From Mesostigma viride (lineage: Eukaryota; Streptophyta; Mesostigmatophyceae; Mesostigmatales; Mesostigmataceae): DNA of 64,000 bases. The translations under genes were made by a program, and so were the position numbers. The stretch lies in assembly GCA_009746045.1 (NCBI GenBank), contig RPFO01000019.1, forward strand, positions 1 to 64,000, read 5' to 3'. A model generated the notes under the pieces. It did not search any database. It had not been told where the DNA came from and was given only the letters and a program-made list of their open reading frames with translations. Position 1 is the first letter of the stretch. Each line of letters opens with the position of its first letter. Shown piece after piece: positions 58,744 through 64,000 of this stretch.

Positions 58744-59526
58744 ATGGCGGTCAAATGCACGGTTGCGTGGTGCCAGGAAGCGAGAGCAGGAGGGGATGAC
58801 TTGTGCGTGCGTCATGTCAGCGTGCGAACGGGAATGGCAGGGAGGGTGAAGGATTTGTTTGCAAAAAAGGGGGGATGTATCGCCCGGGATTGCCAGCTTC
58901 CATTCGGGACGGATTGCATGCCTTTTTGTGATGGACACGCCAAGTTGTCAGGGGAGATGCAAGAGGTGATCAAAGGAGGCTTGTTGTTTGTGAATGGCGA
59001 GTCCAGTGCTGGTGAAGGACCTCTTGTCCTGAGTTTTGAGGTGGACGGTGCTGGAAGTCTGGAAAGAATGGCGGTCCGGTCGCGGGAATGGATGTTGAAT
59101 CACCCTGACTTTGACTCGTATGCCTACTGCCAAGGTTTCGGGGACGCCGTTTTTACATGGATGCTGTGCTCGGAGGATGACGTGCATGCGATTGTTTCGC
59201 ATGACGACTTGGATATCGCAGGCGCCATGGGCGCAGACCTGTTGTTGTATTTCATGATTGGATGGGGTTGCGGATTTTTGGAAGGTGATTGGTGGGTCCC
59301 GCACCTCGCAAGGCTTACTTTTGCGGTCGGCGAATTGCCTGTACCTGTTGAAGTGTCAAAAACTCGTGTGGAGATGGCTGCCGTTCTGGCATCGGGGGTT
59401 AAGCGCCAAGCCCGATTTGCCATGACCGTTGTTGCTGATGCTGAGGGGGAGGAAATTGAAAAGGTCGTGGAAAGGGTCGTCCTGGCCTCTGCTTTGGTGG
59501 AGAGAGCAAGGAATGCATGCGACTAG
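58744..59526 (+). CDS. Zinc-knuckle hypothetical protein (260 aa)
   Basis: ATG at 58,744 directly follows CGCAG. The N-terminus carries two possible zinc sites of the form C-x4-C-x10/11-C-x2-H: C5, C10, C21, H24 and C45, C50, C62, H65. This spacing resembles the short C-x4-C...C-x2-H repeats known as WRKY19-like fingers in some protists and plants, but sequence similarity is weak. The rest (residues 70-260) is globular without recognisable motif; it ends ERARNACD, echoing the RLCD end of the 57,871 protein. Neighbouring genes at 60,137 and 60,945 carry the same type of knuckle, so a local family is likely. DNA or RNA binding is a guess only. Confidence 0.68.
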   Translation: MAVKCTVAWCQEARAGGDDLCVRHVSVRTGMAGRVKDLFAKKGGCIARDCQLPFGTDCMPFCDGHAKLSGEMQEVIKGGLLFVNGESSAGEGPLVLSFEVDGAGSLERMAVRSREWMLNHPDFDSYAYCQGFGDAVFTWMLCSEDDVHAIVSHDDLDIAGAMGADLLLYFMIGWGCGFLEGDWWVPHLARLTFAVGELPVPVEVSKTRVEMAAVLASGVKRQARFAMTVVADAEGEEIEKVVERVVLASALVERARNACD

Positions 59527-59597
59527 GTGTTTTTGGTCGCCAACGGCCGTTGGACTTGCAAAATGTCCTGTGAGCTGAGTCCGTTTCTTAACTTGCC

Positions 59598-59942
59598 ATG
59601 GACGTCGGTTGTGCAGGGGCAGGGTGTAGGATGGAGTGCGGAAAAGAAGGAAAGGAAGGGGGGGAGACTACAAAGGAAAACCTGATAGAGATTGTGGAGG
59701 CCGAACTGGAAGACCTGCCCGATCTGGTTCTCGAAGAGGACGGGCAATTGCACGCTGAACGTCTTGATGGCGTGGGCATGATGATGTCGGAGGTTGATGG
59801 GTATGGTGGAATTGCTAAAGGTGTATTGCGTAAATTGAGGCGTGAGGAGGATGTGGGGACTCCGGCTCATGTTTTGGTCAGTTTTATGAACGACAATTGG
59901 GGTCGAATGCAACCCACTAAAGATGGGGAGGATGTTGACTAG
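59598..59942 (+). CDS. Small acidic hypothetical protein (114 aa)
   Basis: Begins 71 bp after the previous stop; the gap holds one palindrome (59,540-59,553). The first ATG is at 59,598. A possible acceptor TGTGCAG lies inside, before a second in-frame ATG at 59,631, and by analogy with the neighbours the shorter form (MECGKEGKEGG) may be the true one. The sequence is rich in Glu/Asp, with an amphipathic stretch NLIEIVEAELEDLPDLVLEE and a later GGIAKGVLRKLRREED segment. No known domain. AATAAA follows at about 59,974. Confidence 0.55.
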   Translation: MDVGCAGAGCRMECGKEGKEGGETTKENLIEIVEAELEDLPDLVLEEDGQLHAERLDGVGMMMSEVDGYGGIAKGVLRKLRREEDVGTPAHVLVSFMNDNWGRMQPTKDGEDVD

Positions 59943-60136
59943 AATGTGATTTTAGGATGAATGTAAATTTATTTAATAAAGAAGAATCATTTGGAAAAAA
60001 TCGCCTGATGGTGTCAAGTTTTGTGCGTCTAAGGCCAACGGCCGTTGGGGTGTGTGGAATTTAACAGGGCCAACGGCCGTTGACCCTGCTGAATGCGTGC
60101 GTTTGCGGGTGGTGTAAAAAATATCGATGTGCACAG
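59943..60136. other. Spacer with two palindromes
   Basis: Contains AATAAA near 59,974 and palindromes at 60,035-60,048 and 60,070-60,083 (the second ends GTTGA). It ends GTGCACAG directly before the ATG at 60,137. Confidence 0.7.
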
Positions 60137-60721
60137 ATGACCTCATTCGATGACCCCATTCGATGCGAACATCCGGATTGTCAATGGGAAGGAGTGCCGA
60201 CGGAAAGCGAGTGGTTCTGTCCCAAGCATTCTGACGTATGGGGGGCGTTGTTTGCCGAAATCGAGAGCGGGCTGATGACGATTGACCGTCACATCGTGAC
60301 GAAAAAGTGGAAGCCTTGGCCCAACAACATGGTTTTGGTCTTGTACTATGTTGACAAGAAGCCTCGATTCATGCTGCGTGATGCAGAGTGGGTGATAGAG
60401 GAGGTGGGACAGATGCGACCTGGAGAGGGGATAGGCGGTAAGGACAAGCCGCCAAGGCATGTGTGGGCTTACATGGGAGACCATCCCGACTGTCCAACGG
60501 CCAAAGTGTGGCATGATATGGGAAGGGACCTGGCCACGGAGTCCGCGTATGAGTGCGCGCGACTCGTGACAGCGCTCTTGAAGGGGGAGGTGAAAGACCT
60601 GATGCGCAAGGGGGGGTTGGTAGAGCAGATTAGACAGCAGATTAGACGTGTGTGTGATTTTGATGAGGAGATTGATGAGAAGCCGGCAAAGAGGGGCAGG
60701 ATGGACAGAATTGCTCAGTAA
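60137..60721 (+). CDS. Zinc-knuckle hypothetical protein (194 aa)
   Basis: I start at the ATG at 60,137, immediately after GCACAG; the longer frame upstream starts at a TTG inside the palindrome and is unlikely. One knuckle is visible: C10-x4-C15-x12-C28-x2-H31. The middle has MVLVLYYVDKKPRFMLRDAEWVIEEV, a possible strand-helix unit. The C-terminus is helical and basic (KKGGLVEQIRQQIRRVCD), then an acidic-basic tail EEIDEKPAKRGRMDR that could be a nuclear signal. The string RRVCD recalls the RLCD and NACD ends of the two preceding proteins, with an added tail. No enzyme motif is seen. Confidence 0.68.
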   Translation: MTSFDDPIRCEHPDCQWEGVPTESEWFCPKHSDVWGALFAEIESGLMTIDRHIVTKKWKPWPNNMVLVLYYVDKKPRFMLRDAEWVIEEVGQMRPGEGIGGKDKPPRHVWAYMGDHPDCPTAKVWHDMGRDLATESAYECARLVTALLKGEVKDLMRKGGLVEQIRQQIRRVCDFDEEIDEKPAKRGRMDRIAQ

Positions 60722-60944
60722 GAAAGAGAGGGAGAAAATATGATTTGATTAATCTGATGCGTGTAATTGAAACTAATTTATTTTGTCTCATAAAACTTCT
60801 TTGAACGGACCTTTGAACCAACAATTATTGCACAACAAGACTAGATTGAGAATTGTGTGAGAAAGACGCCAGAGGGGGTTCTGACGGTCCTTATTGCCCC
60901 TGTTATACAATGGCTGCTGTATGGGACTCATGGCAATTGCGCAG

Positions 60945-61733
60945 ATGGCAACGAAATGCAAAATCTGTACGGAGCCCGTAAGGGTCGAGGGACTGTGCGC
61001 GGAACATTACAAGTTCCTACAAGCGCACGACCTCGAGTACCAAAATGCCAAGGATCCATACGGGGGGTGTGGATTTCTTAGATGTGATAGACCACTGGAG
61101 GGATTGGATGTGTATTGCAAGACACATCTACCTTTTGCCGAGAAGTTGGAGGACGTGTGCGCTCGTGGGATCGCATACGTAGCAAGTTTGCAGATGTTGA
61201 TGGGGAAGACCGGAATGACACGCTCGGTCCTCCACTTCACGGCAACGCACACTGGGGAACGGAAAGTTGAGCTGGTGCGCCTCGACAGGCAGGGACTCGA
61301 GATTTCGGCAGAGGGGGACAGCGCGTACGGGTTTGCTCATGGGCAAAACGTTACCATGGGGGATTCCTTGCAGGGTGTGGCGCGTGAATGCGCGTACACC
61401 TTGATGATGAATAATGGATTTGTGGAAGCACAAAGACTGCACAAGGATATTTTGGAGGCTCTTCTTGCCGCAGAGCCGGTGAGACTGCCGACGCTCCCGA
61501 GGCCTGAGGAGCGGGACCGTTTGATCAGGATGGTGGTGAAGGCGGATATAGATGCAGATGTGGAGGCCGCAAAGGCGAAGGCAGAGGAAGCGCGTCGTGC
61601 AAAGGAGGAATCGGATCAAGAACTGTTGGAGAAGATGCAGAGCTCCAACAAAATTTTGCATCGTTTGGGGATGGCGGACGTCGCTTATGAATACGAGTCC
61701 GGGAAGGGGAAGAAACAAACGAGGAAAAGATAA
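60945..61733 (+). CDS. Zinc-knuckle hypothetical protein (262 aa)
   Basis: ATG at 60,945 directly follows GCGCAG. Two knuckles: C5-x2-C8-x9-C18-x2-H21 and C42-x4-C47-x10-C58-x2-H61, like those at 58,744. Residues about 75-160 are globular with a SVLHFTATHTGERKVELVRLD strand pair. Residues about 195-235 form a charged helix (EAAKAKAEEARRAKEESDQE) likely to be a coiled coil, and the C-terminus KGKKQTRKR is a possible nuclear localisation signal. The gap of 223 bp before it lacks a palindrome, unlike the other gaps of the cluster. It is the last gene of the plus-strand run. Confidence 0.7.
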   Translation: MATKCKICTEPVRVEGLCAEHYKFLQAHDLEYQNAKDPYGGCGFLRCDRPLEGLDVYCKTHLPFAEKLEDVCARGIAYVASLQMLMGKTGMTRSVLHFTATHTGERKVELVRLDRQGLEISAEGDSAYGFAHGQNVTMGDSLQGVARECAYTLMMNNGFVEAQRLHKDILEALLAAEPVRLPTLPRPEERDRLIRMVVKADIDADVEAAKAKAEEARRAKEESDQELLEKMQSSNKILHRLGMADVAYEYESGKGKKQTRKR

Positions 61734-61956
61734 TAATGGGAATGGTCGCCCACTGTTCTTGTCACAGAAATGCTTTTGTTAATGCTGGCGAACTTGGGAC
61801 GGTCGTCCGTATTTCAACATTTCCTTGCCTTTAAAATTGATTGATGGGTAAATAATAATACTGAGCAAGCCTTCCATTTTATGTGTCTGTGGTCATACAA
61901 TTTCGTTATTGTTTCAACCCTTGCAACGATGCATGTAAGTCTCAACCTTGGTGTCA

Positions 61957-62817
<861 letters not shown>

Positions 62818-63024
62818 ATGGATTGCACCATCTGCCGCAGCAAGCGAAGCCCCCTTACTGGTTCCAAGATCTTATCCTACTGGATGCCAAGCAGGCTGGC
62901 GAAGGGTATCCCAGTACGTACTTTGAAACTTGATGCCGCAAAACAACTACAACTTCGTTTTAACCCTTTAGCCGTTTTGAGTGATATTTACAGCGGACAT
63001 TACATTTTTGTTGCTACGGGATGA
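62818..63024 (+). CDS. Short hypothetical protein or exon (68 aa)
   Basis: ATG at 62,818 lies six bases after an acceptor-like GCGCGCAG, like other genes in the window. The 68 residues begin MDCTICRSKRSPLTG, with a C-x2-C pair, and end SDIYSGHYIFVATG. Too short to classify; it could be one exon of a longer gene or a chance frame. Confidence 0.3.
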   Translation: MDCTICRSKRSPLTGSKILSYWMPSRLAKGIPVRTLKLDAAKQLQLRFNPLAVLSDIYSGHYIFVATG

Positions 63025-63459
63025 GAATTGAGCTTTGTAATGCTAACAGGTGTCACAAACCAAACTGTCCGCTATTTGTAGTGGGCATTTATTGTTAGAG
63101 CTTGCAGCTGGGTCCCTGCTCCTCCACATGCAACCTTGGTGTTCATGAGCCCTTTACTAGCTTCCTTTCTGTCAGGGGGTGCTATATTTGGCACCCATAG
63201 GACATTGCAATATGACCAATGACATGACCCCCAAGGTGGTGAATATATGTGTGTGCTTGTGTCCTATAATGGACCATAACTAACTATTAGGTTGGTTTGT
63301 GGACATTATCATGGAAAGTGACAATTGCCCGGTTTTTATAGCGGGCAGTTGGACACGGTTTTAAGGGTTGACCTATGAGCTTTGTCAGATGTGTGTGCTG
63401 CACCGCACCGCTTGCTAACATATTCGGCGGATTTTTTCTTTGTCGTCTGCGTGTCACAG
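63025..63459. other. Spacer, no gene recognised
   Basis: Ordinary mixed sequence. Two similar strings, TGTCCGCTATTTGTAGTGGG near 63,066 and GCCCGGTTTTTATAGCGGGC near 63,328, can each form a short hairpin. No open frame with recognisable content. Confidence 0.55.
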
Positions 63460-63759
63460 CGTGCTTGTACGCACAACCACCCGCCTTCCCCTCCGCCGGC
63501 GCCCCCGCCGCCGGGCTCTCCGCCGCCACCGGTGTTGCCCCCTGCGGCCGCCGGCCCTTCCGCGCCGTCGGAAGCTGCAGCGGCAGCACAGCAAATGCCC
63601 CCTCCCCCCGCACCATCGTCGGGGCAAGAGGCGCGCGGCGTTCATGCAGCAAAGTCGGCGAAGGAGCGGAGGAAATCGGCGGCTTCTGGGTCATCGGGTT
63701 CCGATGCCGCGACGGCAGCAACTGGAAAAGCAACCCACAAGACACTGCCAGCTGCCCGG
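63460..63759 (+). CDS. Probable exon of a proline-rich protein (100 codons)
   Basis: Between an acceptor GTGTCACAG and a donor CCCGG|GTAGGTGTT lie exactly 100 in-phase codons. They begin ACTHNHPPSPPPAPPPPGSP (one residue in), then an alanine-rich part (SEAAAAAQQ), another proline run and a basic/serine region (AKSAKERRKSAASGSSGSD). PPSPPP stretches are common in hydroxyproline-rich wall proteins and as linkers in green algae. Other frames over the same bases are also open, as expected for GC-rich DNA, but only this frame has splice-like borders and a sensible composition. The protein it belongs to is not visible. Downstream reading would run into the hexamer repeat. Confidence 0.5.
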
Positions 63760-63796
63760 GTAGGTGTTACGCACAAAGATGGGATTTTCTTGCGCC

Positions 63797-64000
63797 ATCC
63801 TTGTCCTTGTCCTTGTCCTTGTCCTTGTCCTTGTCCTTGTCCTTGTCCTTGTCCCCCCACCTTGTCCTTGTCCTTGTCCTTGTCCTTGTCCTTGTCCTTG
63901 TCCTTGTCCTTGTCCTTGTCCTTGTCCTTGTCCTTGTCCTTGTCCTTGTCCTTGTCCTTGTCCTTGTCCTTGTCCTTGTCCTTGTCCTTGTCCTTGTCCT
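63797..64000. repeat. CCTTGT hexamer array running off the window
   Basis: Perfect CCTTGT repeats from about 63,797 to the last base, broken once by CCCCCCAC near 63,855. At least 32 copies are present. If the preceding donor is real, the array lies in an intron; without splicing it would encode alternating Pro-Cys. Confidence 0.97.

Noticed and set aside
63440-63763. The Arg-rich frame starting MSSACHSVLVRTTTRLPLRR
   Set aside because: It is an out-of-frame reading of the proline-rich exon; its arginine content comes from CCG/CGC-rich codons shifted by one.

Overview
This window looks like nuclear DNA of a eukaryote, most likely a green alga or another member of the green lineage. The reasons are: a transposase-like gene broken by spliceosomal introns with GT/AG borders; a Ty1/copia retrotransposon with an initiator-Met-type primer site; F-box and MYND-finger proteins; a decayed piece of plastid rpoB; a deleted plastid-like tRNA-Ser; and a proline-rich PPSPPP exon of the kind common in chlorophyte walls. 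I cannot name the species. Nothing bacterial (operons with Shine-Dalgarno sites, CRISPR, IS elements) is visible.

Layout. 1-3,360 is non-coding, with short tandem duplications and the first copies of a 14-bp palindrome, CCAACGGCCGTTGG. 3,531-7,418 and 13,526-34,611 are two halves of one 40-bp minisatellite (about 620 units in total), split by a young copia element at 7,419-13,525 with 5-bp target duplications. The right half is dominated by a higher-order repeat of about 5,595 bp, present almost exactly three times (about 16,930-33,580). All very long open frames in these arrays are artefacts of a stop-poor 40-bp unit. The array is bordered by a GT-rich tract on the left and a CA-rich tract on the right.

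35,870-39,018 (minus strand) holds a multi-exon transposase-like gene whose introns are filled with the palindrome, including nine copies at 62-bp spacing. 40,300-41,200 has GC-rich hairpins. 41,210-47,290 is a second minisatellite (29 bp) with embedded 202-bp blocks, followed by a 1.2-kb polypyrimidine tract (47,297-48,515).

49,139-61,733 is the real gene-bearing part. It has at least eight compact plus-strand genes: a small acidic/basic protein, two MYND-finger paralogues, an F-box protein, and a cluster of unrecognised proteins, three of which carry a C-x(2-4)-C...C-x2-H zinc-knuckle signature. Genes are 70-390 bp apart in the cluster, nearly every gap contains the palindrome, and four genes begin exactly at CAG|ATG, i.e. 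at what looks like a splice acceptor. Between them lie an unidentified 1.57-kb element plus its deletion derivative, a foldback element, and a 208-bp satellite built on the palindrome.

61,957-62,415 is a plastid rpoB fragment; 62.5-64.0 kb has short tandem repeats, one proline-rich exon and a CCTTGT hexamer array running off the end.

The most interesting system is the palindrome family: about 47 copies that I found, in introns and gene borders, in arrays of several different periods (62 bp, 208 bp, 153 bp), and seen in none of the coding segments, the 40-bp array or the copia element. A caution: six frame breaks in otherwise good genes all lie at or near short homopolymer or G/C-rich runs (five of the six are one-base deletions), which may be assembly errors rather than biology.
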